This document shows, in pieces, positions 26,261 to 34,671 of a stretch of 51,968 nt of DNA (its first letter is position 1; each line of letters begins with the position of its first letter). The DNA lies in the NCBI GenBank assembly GCA_026015185.1, contig JAOZGX010000007.1:1-51968 (forward strand), in the 5' to 3' direction. Under the pieces are notes generated by a model. That model had not been told where the DNA came from. It worked only from the letters and a program-made list of their open reading frames with translations, and did no database searches. A program made the position numbers and the translations under genes. This stretch comes from Candidatus Bathyarchaeota archaeon. GTDB taxonomy: Archaea > Thermoproteota > Bathyarchaeia > 40CM-2-53-6 > RBG-13-38-9.

Positions 26261-26275
26261 TAACGCGTGCGCTTA
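26261..26275. repeat. GC element TAACGCGTGCGCTTA
   Basis: Lies 35 bases after the membrane-protein stop. It is followed at once by a TATA-like TTATAAAGG. Confidence 0.55.
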
Positions 26276-26294
26276 TAAAGGCTCACTTCATTTT

Positions 26295-26326
26295 AGTTAA
26301 TTTTATTTTCTCACATTTTCAATAAT
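26295..26326 (+). repeat. 32-base direct repeat, copy 2
   Basis: Identical to 22968-22999. It lies 74 bases before the acetyl-CoA synthetase start, just downstream of a GC element, while copy 1 has its GC element 105 bases downstream. Confidence 0.75.
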
Positions 26327-26399
26327 ACTCTATCAACACGTTCAAGGTGTTATTGAACCGATTTATCAGTAAATACATATCCCAAAAGAAGGATTTGCT

Positions 26400-28349
26400 A
26401 TGTCAAAGAAGGCAATAGAGACTCTTTTAAAAGAAAACAGATTATTTCGCCCTCCCAAATCATTCAAGTCTTCAGCTCATATAAAATCAGAGAAAATATA
26501 CGAGGAGGCTGAAAAGGATTTTGAGGGATTTTGGGAAAAAGCAGCAGAGAACTTGAATTGGTCTAGAAAGTGGGAAAGAACCCTAGAGTGGAAACCGCCC
26601 TTTGCAAAGTGGTTTCTCGGGGGCAAGATCAACGCCTCATACAACTGCCTAGATCGGCATCTTAAAAATTGGAGAAAGAATAAGGCCGCAATTATATGGG
26701 AGGGAGAGCCCGGTGATTGGTGCGTATATACTTACAATGACCTTTATCGTGAAGTAAATAAATTTTCGAATGTATTAAAGTCGCTAGGTGTCAAAAAAGG
26801 AGATCGCGTTACAATTTATCTTCCGATGATCCCAGAGATGGTAATAGCTGTTCTTGCCTGCGCTCGTATAGGCGCCCCACATAGTGTTGTTTTCGGAGGA
26901 TTTTCTGCAGATTCTCTTAGTGATCGGATAATTGATGCGCAATCAAAAGTGCTAGTAACAGCAGATGGTGGTTTCAGGAGAGGTAACATTGTTAGGCTTA
27001 AAGACAATGCTGATCTTGCGCTAAAAAAATGTCCATTTGTAGAGCATGTTGTAGTTGTTCACCGCGGTGCTATGGATTCTTCAAGAGTATCTTTCACTCC
27101 CGGGAGGGATATTTGGTGGCATCGCCTAATGGAAACTGCAACACTCTACTGCAAGCCTGAGGAGATGGACTCAGAAGATATGCTCTACATACTATACACT
27201 AGTGGGACTACAGGAAAACCTAAAGGTGTAGTGCATACAACCGGTGGCTATCTCGTAGGGACATATTTGACAACAAAGTGGGTTTTTGATCTAAAGGATG
27301 AAGATATTTATTGGTGCACTGCAGACGTCGGATGGGTGACAGGACATAGCTATATAATCTACGGCCCCCTATCAAACGGTGCGACAGTCATTATATATGA
27401 GGGTTCACCAGATTACCCCGATAAAGATCGCTTCTGGTCTATTGTGGAGAAGTATGGCGTGACTGTTTTCTATACAGCCCCAACAGCTATAAGAGCATTC
27501 ATGAAATGGGGGGATGAATATCCCAGTCGCCATGATCTATCATCTCTACGCTTACTGGGCACGGTCGGTGAGCCAATAAATCCTGAGGCATGGATATGGT
27601 ATCATGAAAAAATCGGAAATAGCAACTGCCCTGTGGTCGACACTTGGTGGCAAACTGAAACAGGCATGATTCTAATTACCCCCCTACCTGGGATTACCTC
27701 GTTAAAACCTGGTTCAGCAACAAAACCTTTCCCCAGCATAGAAGCTGAGGTAGTTGATGAACATGGTAAGAAAACTGAAGGAGGATATTTGGTGCTCAAA
27801 AAACCATGGCCGGCCATGCTACGAACGATTTATGGAGATCCTGAGCGCTATAAAGAACACTACTTTACCAAAATTCCTGGAATGTACTTTACTGGCGACG
27901 GTTGCAAAAAGGACAAGAACGGATATTTTTGGCTCTTGGGTCGGGTAGATGATGTAATGAATGTCGCGGGGCACAGGATAAGCACGATGGAGGTCGAAAG
28001 TGCTCTAGTAGCCCATCCCTCAGTTGCAGAATCCGCAGTAATAGGAAAGAGTCATGATGTAAAAGGCCAGGCAATCGCAGCTTTCGTAACGTTAAGGAGT
28101 AAAGCAAAAGATTCATCGCAACTAATAGACGAATTAATCCAACATGTTGCAAAAAAAATTGGCCCCATTGCAAAACCCGAAATTCTGTTTTTTACACACG
28201 AACTGCCAAAAACTAGGAGTGGAAAGATTATGAGAAGATTACTAAGGGACATTGCAGAAGGTAAAGCCCTTGGAGATACTACAACACTTGCCGATCCATC
28301 GGTAATGGAAGAACTCAAACAGAAGTACGAAGAAAAATATGAGAGTTAA
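26400..28349 (+). CDS. acs: Acetyl-CoA synthetase, AMP-forming
   Basis: 649 residues. Motifs: the ATP loop [62 protein letters not shown], and the acetylatable-lysine motif [15 protein letters not shown] near the C-terminus. It makes acetyl-CoA from acetate, ATP and CoA. AAGGA lies seven bases before the ATG. An upstream TATA-like element near 26273 would give a leader of about 100 bases carrying the 32-base repeat. The N-terminal 100 residues are a normal Acs-type lid, so propionate or other short acids are also possible. Confidence 0.95.
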   Translation: MSKKAIETLLKENRLFRPPKSFKSSAHIKSEKIYEEAEKDFEGFWEKAAENLNWSRKWERTLEWKPPFAKWFLGGKINASYNCLDRHLKNWRKNKAAIIWEGEPGDWCVYTYNDLYREVNKFSNVLKSLGVKKGDRVTIYLPMIPEMVIAVLACARIGAPHSVVFGGFSADSLSDRIIDAQSKVLVTADGGFRRGNIVRLKDNADLALKKCPFVEHVVVVHRGAMDSSRVSFTPGRDIWWHRLMETATLYCKPEEMDSEDMLYILYTSGTTGKPKGVVHTTGGYLVGTYLTTKWVFDLKDEDIYWCTADVGWVTGHSYIIYGPLSNGATVIIYEGSPDYPDKDRFWSIVEKYGVTVFYTAPTAIRAFMKWGDEYPSRHDLSSLRLLGTVGEPINPEAWIWYHEKIGNSNCPVVDTWWQTETGMILITPLPGITSLKPGSATKPFPSIEAEVVDEHGKKTEGGYLVLKKPWPAMLRTIYGDPERYKEHYFTKIPGMYFTGDGCKKDKNGYFWLLGRVDDVMNVAGHRISTMEVESALVAHPSVAESAVIGKSHDVKGQAIAAFVTLRSKAKDSSQLIDELIQHVAKKIGPIAKPEILFFTHELPKTRSGKIMRRLLRDIAEGKALGDTTTLADPSVMEELKQKYEEKYES

Positions 28350-28386
28350 AAATTAAAAAAAATTTGAAGTTAAAAAAAATTTTTAG
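28350..28386 (-). terminator. T-tract terminator for the cold-shock gene
   Basis: On the minus strand two runs of eight T (28355-28362 and 28372-28379) follow the cold-shock stop, the usual form of an archaeal terminator. The same stretch lies right after the acs stop, so it may serve both convergent genes. Confidence 0.5.
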
Positions 28387-28438
28387 TCGCGTTAGTAAAA
28401 ATAATTAAATTTTCACATAACTTACGCATCTTAAATGC

Positions 28439-28633
28439 CTATAATTTCTTAACGTTCTTTGCTCTAGGCCCTCTGTCCTCTTGCTCAATATCAAAAGAGA
28501 CTTTGTCTCCTTCATTAAGTTCGGCGCCATCTTGGATATCATCTCTATGGACATAAGTGTCTTTACCACCTTCGTCGTTGGAGATAAATCCATAACCTCT
28601 AGGAGCGTTATAGAATTTAACTGTACCTTCCAT
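28439..28633 (-). CDS. csp: Cold-shock domain protein (CspA-like)
   Basis: 64 residues, a single cold-shock domain. RNP1 is RGYGFIS and RNP2 is TYVHRD, where VFVH is usual, and it ends GPRAKNVKKL. It binds single-stranded RNA or DNA in the cytoplasm and may melt RNA structure. I start it at the ATG at 28633, because the strong AGGAGG (28646-28651) is 11-12 bases upstream and directly abuts the alternative GTG at 28645. CspA-type proteins are patchy in archaea and usually of bacterial origin. A TATA-like element lies near 28760 on the minus strand. Confidence 0.93.
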   Translation of the reverse strand: MEGTVKFYNAPRGYGFISNDEGGKDTYVHRDDIQDGAELNEGDKVSFDIEQEDRGPRAKNVKKL

Positions 28634-29151
28634 TGTATCTTCCACCTCCTTACGTACTCTTAGTTTAGTTGCAGAAAAAGTAGCTTTGCCTGAAATGCTC
28701 GTAAGCTTGGCAAAAGGGATTTTCCTACGAAACTAACACCTAACATGGATTATTTGATATATTTAAATGTTATGTGTATGGATAATTTGGAGTAAACATC
28801 CAAATCGGAATCGATCAAGAATACAATAAATATTCTTAATTATTTTGTTGAAAAGTGCGAACCTAAACGATTTTTGATTGTTTTTATGAAAATTATTTTT
28901 TCTACTGGAAACACATAAAAATATATTTTAATTGGATCCGATTTAACTGGCTTCAATTTTCATATAATTAATATGACGGGCCCGCAGGGACTTTGACCCA
29001 TTAGGGTTCAAAACTATGGCCTTTAAGGCTCAATTTCTTTTTTTTTGCTTGCTTAACTGCGATTTTTTGCTTATTTACCATCATAGCCACTTAAAATATT
29101 CCCAAATATAATTGGCTAGCACACATTATCTTCTTAGTATAACTACTGATT
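28634..29151. other. 518-base region without a gene
   Basis: It holds the csp leader and promoter, long AT-rich stretches, and at 28977-29000 a fragment of a tRNA 3' end. I see no open frame worth calling. Confidence 0.7.
28977..29000 (-). repeat. tRNA-Arg 3'-end fragment, outer copy (possible att site)
   Basis: cgggcccgcaggga (28977-28990) is identical to the acceptor and T-stem end of the tRNA-Arg gene at 40287-40362. The next bases (ctttgaccca) still resemble its T-loop. No 5' half of a tRNA is present further along the minus strand. This is the pattern left when an element integrates into a tRNA gene. Confidence 0.6.
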
Positions 29152-30363
29152 TTAGAAATCCACCTTTATGCCGTAGATGGCTGTGAGCGTTGCATAGTGG
29201 TCTGCCAGCCCCAGAGATTGAACCCTCTTCAAGACGCCCTCAGACCGGTAGCTTCTTAAGACTGTCTCCATGTCAGCATAAGCTTCAGTGCAGGCTTTAT
29301 CTTTATGTTGTGGGATTATGATCTTGGCTTGTGGATATAGGATAACTTTCTGAATACCCTCCATATTGATCAGTTTATGTCCTCCGCCGTGGGGTGCTAT
29401 ATTGGCGTTCAACAATCCTTTATAGACCCATCCCTCTAATTCCCTTGAGTCGAATCCAAGCTCCTCGATCACTTTTTGCGAGATGTTCATCCTGCCCTTA
29501 ATTAGGTAGGCTGATGAGCCATTGATTAACGTTATGGGTAGAATATCTTCTTTTTTATGGACACTCTGGCATCCGATGATCGCCTCGTTCAGACCAGTTA
29601 ATTCGTAGTGGTTTTCGTTCGATAATACCTCACAACGACCAAAGATTTCTTCGAAGAGGAATTTACGTTTCTCTTTAGCGAATTCGCTTGCGTACCTGCA
29701 CCTCTTCTCGTATTCTAGCGCATCGTCACCTCGTAGAATGCATGTGCGCCCGAAGGGTGTCTGCATCGCCTCTCCCCTATTCTGAATGAAGCGGGTTAAC
29801 GGATCCCGCATCTCATCTGCGGACGTATGCAGCACTGCAACCATCTTCGGCAAATCCAATGCTTCATAATCTTCAACCCTGTATAGGTTTAGGAAGTGGC
29901 TACCCGGCCTGAAGTTCCTCAATTTAACCTTGACATTGCCGATGTAGTAATCATCCCTTGTCCTCATACCGTATAAGGTGTCCAAGATCCCTTCTAGCGA
30001 GGGGCTATTCTCCACCGCGCCCACTAAGAGGCCGCAGAAGTCCGGTTCCATCTCAGTCGGCACGAGGTCGTATGTGCCGTCCCCCCAGACAATCTTCCCT
30101 CCTTCAGGGACTGCGTCGCGAAACTTGTAGGATGAGGTTTGGAAGGTGAAGTCAGGGGTTCCTACGAATATTGCATAGCGGCTGTAGCCTAGTTGTTCCT
30201 GTATGTAATGCAGTTTAGCGAGGAATAGAGCCGCATTAATTCTGCCCATCTCCTCAGCTGCGTCAGATAACCCCAAACTGAAGAGATACTTCTCTGCTTC
30301 AACCATCCTCTCATCAAATTCGTATCTATCGAGAGGGTAGCCCTCCTTCAACACATATTCCAT
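29152..30363 (-). CDS. Divergent RtcB-like RNA ligase
   Basis: 403 residues from the ATG at 30363. Overall identity to RtcB, the GTP- and manganese-dependent tRNA-splicing ligase, looks low, but the catalytic residues occur in family order: Cys110 in EPDFCGLL (RtcB DINCG), His156 in RPGSHFLNL (GNHF), His179 in VLHTSADE (HSGSRG), His269 in SVHKKEDI (HRKGAT), and His325 in APHGGGHKL (HGAGR, the guanylated His). The Asn before the GNHF His is Ser. The usual size is 400-480. It probably joins or repairs RNA with 2',3'-cyclic phosphate ends. It looks GC-richer than its neighbours and lies just inside the tRNA-fragment-bounded island, so it was likely acquired. Confidence 0.7.
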   Translation of the reverse strand: MEYVLKEGYPLDRYEFDERMVEAEKYLFSLGLSDAAEEMGRINAALFLAKLHYIQEQLGYSRYAIFVGTPDFTFQTSSYKFRDAVPEGGKIVWGDGTYDLVPTEMEPDFCGLLVGAVENSPSLEGILDTLYGMRTRDDYYIGNVKVKLRNFRPGSHFLNLYRVEDYEALDLPKMVAVLHTSADEMRDPLTRFIQNRGEAMQTPFGRTCILRGDDALEYEKRCRYASEFAKEKRKFLFEEIFGRCEVLSNENHYELTGLNEAIIGCQSVHKKEDILPITLINGSSAYLIKGRMNISQKVIEELGFDSRELEGWVYKGLLNANIAPHGGGHKLINMEGIQKVILYPQAKIIIPQHKDKACTEAYADMETVLRSYRSEGVLKRVQSLGLADHYATLTAIYGIKVDF

Positions 30364-30416
30364 CAAAATCTACCACGAATTAATACTTTCACATACTGAA
30401 AAACTTGTAGGCATGG

Positions 30417-30536
30417 CTAGTTGCGACTGGCCTCCAAAGTCAAGCTGTGTAGTATAACGAGGCTTCTCTCTATGGAAATCTCCGAGATCTTGGAAGTTGA
30501 TTTGTCAATCTTCTTATACTTGGGATTTTTTTGCAT
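30417..30536 (-). CDS. Small ORF, 39 residues, unknown
   Basis: Starts at ATG 30536 directly after an in-frame stop and ends at TAG 30417. The peptide is basic at the N-terminus and then helical (SEISIERSLVILHSLTLEAS). There is no ribosome site; a GC element lies ten bases upstream. It may be a remnant. I do not recognise it. Confidence 0.25.
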   Translation of the reverse strand: MQKNPKYKKIDKSTSKISEISIERSLVILHSLTLEASRN

Positions 30537-30545
30537 TTATGACCG

Positions 30546-30560
30546 TTGCGCGCATGCGAA
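30546..30560. repeat. GC element TTGCGCGCATGCGAA
   Basis: In the spacer between the YkgJ-like gene and the RtcB-like gene, 44 bases from the next GC element. Confidence 0.6.
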
Positions 30561-30603
30561 AATTCATCCCACTACCAAATCATTAATATTCCTTTGTGCC
30601 ATT

Positions 30604-30617
30604 ATAGCGCGCGCTGT
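30604..30617. repeat. GC element ATAGCGCGCGCTGT at the YkgJ stop
   Basis: Directly abuts the stop codon of the YkgJ-like gene (30618-30620) on its downstream side. Confidence 0.65.
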
Positions 30618-31067
30618 TTAGATTTCTAAAACTCTTTTGATATATTCTACTATTTCTGTACATGTTGGATTTAATGAAATGGTTGTGCTCTTCTTTCGTT
30701 GAGCTCTCTCACATTCCAGTTTTGAAACAAGATCAGATACTTGTTGTATGGCGGTCTTAGAAATTTCAAATTTATCTCTATGCGAGCAATCTTCATCTAA
30801 TACAGCACAGTTCTTATCTTTATCATAGATTATGGGATATAGCTTACAACCTTCTGGTCTGTTTTCATAAATTGAGCATCCTACACCGTTATGAAAAACA
30901 CACCTTCCATTGTAATTTTTTAATTGTAGCCATCCGCCTCTCTTAGTAATAAAAAATTTAGTAGCAAATCCCAATCCTTTTATTCGCTCTATATCTTCAT
31001 TTGATAGAGACATCTCGGTTTCTAAGCAACATTGAATGCATTTATTATCCATACAACAACGTTTCAT
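30618..31067 (-). CDS. YkgJ-family cysteine-cluster protein
   Basis: 149 residues. The cysteines follow the YkgJ/CxxCxxCC pattern: CIQCCLETE near the N-terminus, then GRCVFHNGVGCSIYENRPEGCKLYPI, and a later CSHRD. These ligate zinc or an iron-sulfur cluster. The family's function is unclear; some members act in metal or flagellin-lysine modification systems. The last 40 residues are a basic helix-rich tail. The start is the ATG at 31067, though 31052 is possible. It lies downstream of TFB in the same direction within the accessory region. Confidence 0.85.
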   Translation of the reverse strand: MKRCCMDNKCIQCCLETEMSLSNEDIERIKGLGFATKFFITKRGGWLQLKNYNGRCVFHNGVGCSIYENRPEGCKLYPIIYDKDKNCAVLDEDCSHRDKFEISKTAIQQVSDLVSKLECERAQRKKSTTISLNPTCTEIVEYIKRVLEI

Positions 31068-31321
31068 ACTACCAATTCTCTGCTATATTTTATCACTTAT
31101 ATCAGAAACATAGAATTATTGAGCTTTTTCAGTTCTTTTAAAAATCAAAAAACGGTCCCACCTTAAGAATATGTATTTTTCCATCTTACTCTGAAATCAC
31201 CTTCAGTCTCGTTTCTAGGATAGCTGATAATGCGAAGCGTGCGTTAAGGAAAACTTACAAAAGAATGTTGTAAAAATAGCAAGAATTTTATCAATACTAG
31301 AAATAGAAACTCATATCGTCA
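31068..31321. other. Spacer with debris-like reading frames
   Basis: About 250 bases between the YkgJ-like gene and the small TFB-linked ORF. A minus-strand stretch near 31160-31230 reads SYPRNETEGDFRVRWKNTYS before a stop, which looks like protein-coding debris, but I cannot assign it. Confidence 0.3.
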
Positions 31322-31468
31322 CTAAGCTTTCTTTCTCACAAGAATCTTGCTATTAACCGTCTGCACCATTTCCCATCCATTATTCAGATAATCTTCCAAA
31401 TCTTTCTCAGTAACAAGTTTATTCTGAAACTTAGTTCGATTATAGCGCGCGCTAAAATTGGATTTCAT
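31322..31468 (-). CDS. Small 48-residue protein downstream of TFB
   Basis: From ATG 31468 to TAG 31322, starting 22 bases after the TFB stop in the same direction. The N-terminal codons read through a GC element (coding SARY). The rest (NKLVTEKDLEDYLNNGWEMV, ending SKILVRKKA) is a recognisable short alpha/beta unit, seen as a tail in archaeal integrases and as free-standing small proteins. It could be the C-terminal remnant of an integrase or a genuine small protein; an island of this kind should once have carried an integrase. Confidence 0.45.
   Translation of the reverse strand: MKSNFSARYNRTKFQNKLVTEKDLEDYLNNGWEMVQTVNSKILVRKKA
31441..31454. repeat. GC element TATAGCGCGCGCTA
   Basis: Lies 37 bases past the TFB stop and inside the first codons of the small ORF at 31322-31468. 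Confidence 0.6.
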
Positions 31469-31490
31469 TATACTTGGCTGAATCTCCGTA

Positions 31491-32420
31491 TCATATATTC
31501 AGTTTGAGAGTTTCTTTCAAACCCCTATATCTATTCCTCACGGTCACTTCTGTTACATTCGCTACTTCAGCGATTTCTTTCTGTGTTTTCTTTACGTTAT
31601 CGAGCACACAAGCAACGTACAGCGCCGCAGCAGCCAATCCCATAGGATTTTTACCAGATACCACTCCCTTTTGTTTTGCTTCTCCAAGTATTTCTATGGC
31701 TATTCTTTCCGTTTTAATAGGTATCTTCACTTTTGACCCTATCTTAGATATGCATCTTACGGGGTCTTCAACGGGCATTCTGATATCTTGCTCTTTAAGC
31801 AAAAGCCTGTAACAGCGTGCAACATCCTTTTTTTTCCTCACGCTACTAGCAGAAGCTACTTCCTTCAAAGTCCTCGGAGTTTCAGTAGCTCTACACGCTG
31901 CGTAAAGAGCGGCGGAAGCTATGGCTGCAATTGATCTACCGCGCACGAATCCGTTGTCTAATGCCTTTCTATAGATGATCGCGGCCTTTTCTTTCACTTG
32001 TAATGGAAGATGAAGGTTGTCTTTTAGCCTGTCTAACTCCCCCATGGCTTGAATTAAGTTTTTATCGATGGATGAATGGACTCCAGTTCTGATTTGCAAT
32101 TTTCTTAACCTCAGCATTTCTAGCCTTGTAGAAATTGGCAATTGCTTTCCGTGAGCATCTCGGTTTATTCGGTCTATGGTCGTAGAAAGCCCCTTATCGT
32201 GCATAGAATAAGAAATCGGCATGCCTACTCTTCCTCGACTTTCTTTCTCTTCTTTGGTAAAAGCCCTCCATTCGGCCCCTCTATCTAAGACATTCTCATT
32301 GATCACGAGTCCGCAATTTTGGCAGATAATCTCCCCACGGTCGTAATCTTCAATAGGGTTGTCACTACCACATTCAGGACACTTTACGATTTTCCATAAT
32401 TTTCTTGCATACGAAGTCAA
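31491..32420 (-). CDS. tfb: Transcription initiation factor TFB
   Basis: 309 residues. An N-terminal zinc ribbon (CPECGSDNPIEDYDRGEIICQNCG) is followed by the B-finger/linker (DRGAEWRAFTKEEKESRGRVG) and two cyclin-like repeats (about 115-205 and 210-300). The second ends in a helix-turn-helix (KTQKEIAEVANVTEVTVRNRYRGL) that contacts BRE. It recruits RNA polymerase to TBP-bound promoters. The start appears to be TTG at 32420; no ATG is available in frame near the zinc ribbon. Its place inside a decaying island raises the question of whether it is the main TFB or an extra copy. Confidence 0.95.
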   Translation of the reverse strand: MTSYARKLWKIVKCPECGSDNPIEDYDRGEIICQNCGLVINENVLDRGAEWRAFTKEEKESRGRVGMPISYSMHDKGLSTTIDRINRDAHGKQLPISTRLEMLRLRKLQIRTGVHSSIDKNLIQAMGELDRLKDNLHLPLQVKEKAAIIYRKALDNGFVRGRSIAAIASAALYAACRATETPRTLKEVASASSVRKKKDVARCYRLLLKEQDIRMPVEDPVRCISKIGSKVKIPIKTERIAIEILGEAKQKGVVSGKNPMGLAAAALYVACVLDNVKKTQKEIAEVANVTEVTVRNRYRGLKETLKLNI

Positions 32421-32603
32421 GATTTACATTACACCCTAATTAGATGGTGGCATAGGCAAGGCAAAATCAGAATAAAAAGGGGAAAACTCCCCCTGCAAAT
32501 AACGAGATTTTCTTCTCAATAATACATACAAAAAGGGCCTAAGAAATTAGGCGCTCCAGACACTTAAGTATCTTTCTACACATACGACAATTTTCGTACA
32601 TTA

Positions 32604-32618
32604 TTGCGATCGCGCTAA
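32604..32618. repeat. GC element TTGCGATCGCGCTAA
   Basis: In the TFB-MFS spacer; the alternation is broken by an AT pair at the centre. Confidence 0.45.
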
Positions 32619-32646
32619 CTATGTCATTATCTCTTAACTTGTACGT

Positions 32647-32659
32647 CAGCGCGCGCACT
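32647..32659. repeat. GC element CAGCGCGCGCACT
   Basis: Lies 29 bases after the previous element. Confidence 0.55.
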
Positions 32660-32722
32660 CGTAAATATATGAAATAGAGTAGATACTAGGCTTTATCAAA
32701 TCAATGGTTTTGAACCCAAAAG

Positions 32723-32740
32723 GTGGCGGGCCCGCAGGGA
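32723..32740 (-). repeat. tRNA-Arg 3'-end fragment, inner copy (possible att site)
   Basis: gtggcgggcccgcaggga is identical to 40283-40300, the encoded CCA, discriminator, acceptor strand and start of the T-stem of tRNA-Arg. It is in the same orientation as the tRNA and as the outer fragment at 28977. Beyond 32740 the match stops. Confidence 0.65.
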
Positions 32741-32812
32741 CTCGGAGCATTATTGAGGCTAAAATTGGGCTCAAAATTATTACACTCTAATATAAATTCG
32801 AATCTCCCCCGG

Positions 32813-32825
32813 GCGCGCGCGCTAA
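32813..32825. repeat. GC element GCGCGCGCGCTAA
   Basis: Joined directly to the second tRNA-like fragment (ending CCCGGGC) and about 100 bases upstream of the MFS frame. Confidence 0.6.
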
Positions 32826-32985
32826 GAGCATACATTCATTATTTCGCTTTAAACTAAAATTTATGGCTAAACGAACATTTATCAAGTTCAATGGTGATTA
32901 GTCATGGGCTTCATAAATTTTAGTAACTTATGGGGAATCTACCACGAAAAATAGACGTCTGAAAGGAATAAGTACAAATATACTC

Positions 32986-34116
32986 TTGCTTGGCATTGTC
33001 AGTTTTTTAAATGATTTAAGCAGCGAAATGATAATGCCAATTTTGCCTATGTTCATTACAGCACTAGGTGGTGCTGGTTTAGTCATTGGATTGATAGGGG
33101 GATTAAGGGATAGTATTTCAAGCATTCTAAAAGTCTTCTCTGGTTTTTGGTCTGACAAAACAGGTAAAAGAAAAATATTCGTTTCTTCTGGATATTTAAG
33201 TTCCTCAGTATTCAAGCTATTATTGGCTTTTTCTAAAGTATGGCAACATGTCTTATTCTTTGCTAGTTTAGAAAGAGTCGGTAAGGGTTTGAGGGATGCA
33301 CCAAGAGATGCTATTATTGCAGATTCCATGCCAAGAGAGAGGGGTAAGGGATTCGGCGTTCATAGAGCTTTGGATACTTCTGGAGCGATTGCAGGTTCGA
33401 TTGTTGTTCTTCTTCTCTTTTGGTTTTTTGGATTTGATTTTAAATCGATTATTCTCTTTGCCGCGATAATCGCATTCTTTTCTTTAATTCCATTACGTTT
33501 CGTAAAAGAGAGAAAAAGTGAGCCAAAGGACATAAATCTTGAAATCGGTCTGAAAGGCCTTTCGAGACCTCTCAAGCTATTCGTATTAATTGCAGGCATA
33601 TTTGCTCTGGCAAATTTCAGCTATATGTTCTTCATTCTCAGGGCACAAGAATTCTTCACAGGCAAATTATCAATTGGGTTGCCAATTTTTTTATACGTAC
33701 TCTTCAACGTCTTTTATGCCGCGCTCTCCATCCCTTTTGGAACACTTTCTGACAAAATAGGAAGAAAAAAAGTTATTGTTTTTGGTTACCTATTATTTTC
33801 ATTAACTTCCCTTGGTTTCGCATTAATCCATTCTTTGGCAGCCTTTATAGTTTTATTTGTTCTCTACGGCATTGTTCATGCGGCAATTGAGGGAAATCAA
33901 AGGGCCTTCGCTTCTGATTTGTCAAAAAAAGAATTGAGAGGTACAGCTCTGGGAACGTTTCACTCTGCAATAGGTCTGATGGCATTACCAGCAAGTTTGA
34001 TAGCTGGATTTCTATGGGAGATTGTTTCTCCAAGTATAACTTTTATTTATGGTAGTGTTGTTAGCATGATCTCAGTTTTCTTCTTCATAGCTTTCAGAAA
34101 TTATTTTAAATGGTGA
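32986..34116 (+). CDS. Major facilitator superfamily transporter
   Basis: 376 or more residues with about 12 membrane helices, LSSEMIMPILPMFITAL at helix 1, FWSDKTGKRK after helix 2, and LSDKIGRKKVIVFG at the start of the second half. The best match is to the drug/metabolite-efflux-like MFS group. The annotated start is TTG at 32986, but the frame is open upstream to 32917 and codes a typical MFS start (NRRLKGISTNILLLGIVSF) with no ATG, GTG or TTG. An ATG at 32930 is one frame off, before a run of five A. A frameshift or an unusual start is likely. Confidence 0.85.
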   Translation: MLGIVSFLNDLSSEMIMPILPMFITALGGAGLVIGLIGGLRDSISSILKVFSGFWSDKTGKRKIFVSSGYLSSSVFKLLLAFSKVWQHVLFFASLERVGKGLRDAPRDAIIADSMPRERGKGFGVHRALDTSGAIAGSIVVLLLFWFFGFDFKSIILFAAIIAFFSLIPLRFVKERKSEPKDINLEIGLKGLSRPLKLFVLIAGIFALANFSYMFFILRAQEFFTGKLSIGLPIFLYVLFNVFYAALSIPFGTLSDKIGRKKVIVFGYLLFSLTSLGFALIHSLAAFIVLFVLYGIVHAAIEGNQRAFASDLSKKELRGTALGTFHSAIGLMALPASLIAGFLWEIVSPSITFIYGSVVSMISVFFFIAFRNYFKW

Positions 34117-34250
34117 GAAAGGACATTTTAGAAAGATTCGCTTAGCATCAATCGATTGATCCGCGTAAAGAAGGAATCAACACGCGCTCAATCGAAAGCA
34201 CGTGCTACAAGTTTTTATCTTAAAGAAATCTATAGTAAATGCCGGAAATC

Positions 34251-34260
34251 GTGCGCGCCA
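34251..34260. repeat. GC element GTGCGCGCCA at a stop codon
   Basis: One base beyond the stop (34262-34264) of the zinc-ribbon gene, and between it and the MFS gene. Confidence 0.5.
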
Positions 34261-34261
34261 A

Positions 34262-34567
34262 CTAATGGGCATTCCTTAGATTTAGGCGTTTTGTGAGTTT
34301 AGATATTGAATCATGTAAGACTTTCATTGTATTGATATTGAGATGTTCTTCTTTCAAACATTCTCTTCCGCAATACAGTACCTTATATTCGCCTTCATCA
34401 CTCTTTTTGCCATCGACTATAATCATAAACCTACAATTAGAACATCTATAGAGAAGAGCATGGTTATTCTCTAACTTTTGAGATTTAGGATGATATACTA
34501 CATGGCAATGAACATCAACGTGAGTATTACAATTCGGACATCTCATGATAGTGGCATGGTAGTTCAT
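34262..34567 (-). CDS. Zinc-ribbon protein, unknown function
   Basis: 101 residues from the ATG at 34567. Metal-binding pairs: CPNCNTHVDVHCHVVYH near the N-terminus, CSNC near 42, and a later CGREC. The middle is beta-rich and the end is helical (SISKLTKRLNLRN). I chose this start because a TATA-like TTTATAATAAA lies about 24 bases upstream, as for a leaderless archaeal mRNA; the longer frame to 34654 reads through GC elements and is unlikely. It is not a family I recognise. DNA or RNA binding is plausible. Confidence 0.6.
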   Translation of the reverse strand: MNYHATIMRCPNCNTHVDVHCHVVYHPKSQKLENNHALLYRCSNCRFMIIVDGKKSDEGEYKVLYCGRECLKEEHLNINTMKVLHDSISKLTKRLNLRNAH

Positions 34568-34583
34568 TAACCCGTATAAAAAA

Positions 34584-34595
34584 TTTATTATAAAA
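34584..34595 (-). promoter_or_regulatory. TATA box for the zinc-ribbon gene
   Basis: TTTATAATAAA on the minus strand, centred about 23-24 bases before the ATG at 34567. Confidence 0.45.
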
Positions 34596-34630
34596 ACCGC
34601 AATAAACTGCATCGCGCTATGTTGTACATC

Positions 34631-34644
34631 TTTACGCACGCTAA
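34631..34644. repeat. GC element TTTACGCACGCTAA
   Basis: Upstream of the zinc-ribbon promoter, with a smaller copy (ATCGCGCTAT) at 34611-34620. Confidence 0.45.
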
Positions 34645-34671
34645 ATGTACCCATGCTAGCTCAAACTAAAT

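Larger units (their letters stand above)
32421..32916. other. Gene-free stretch with tRNA debris and GC elements
   Basis: Contains a G/C-rich hairpin near 32479-32495 (aaggggaaaactcccc), three GC elements, an 18-base tRNA-Arg 3' fragment (32723-32740), and a second tRNA-like bit (TTCGAATCTCCCCCGGGC at 32797-32814, resembling a T-loop and acceptor end on the plus strand). I see no gene. Confidence 0.6.

Noticed and set aside
28977-29060. A complete tRNA gene at 28977
   Set aside because: Only the acceptor 3' strand and part of the T arm are present; no matching 5' acceptor or anticodon arm follows on the minus strand.
32723-32825. A complete tRNA between the two tRNA-like fragments
   Set aside because: The two ends do not pair as an acceptor stem and the middle cannot fold into a D or anticodon arm.
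34567-34654. Longer start for the zinc-ribbon gene at 34262
   Set aside because: The extension reads through a GC element and a TATA box that fits a leaderless start at 34567.
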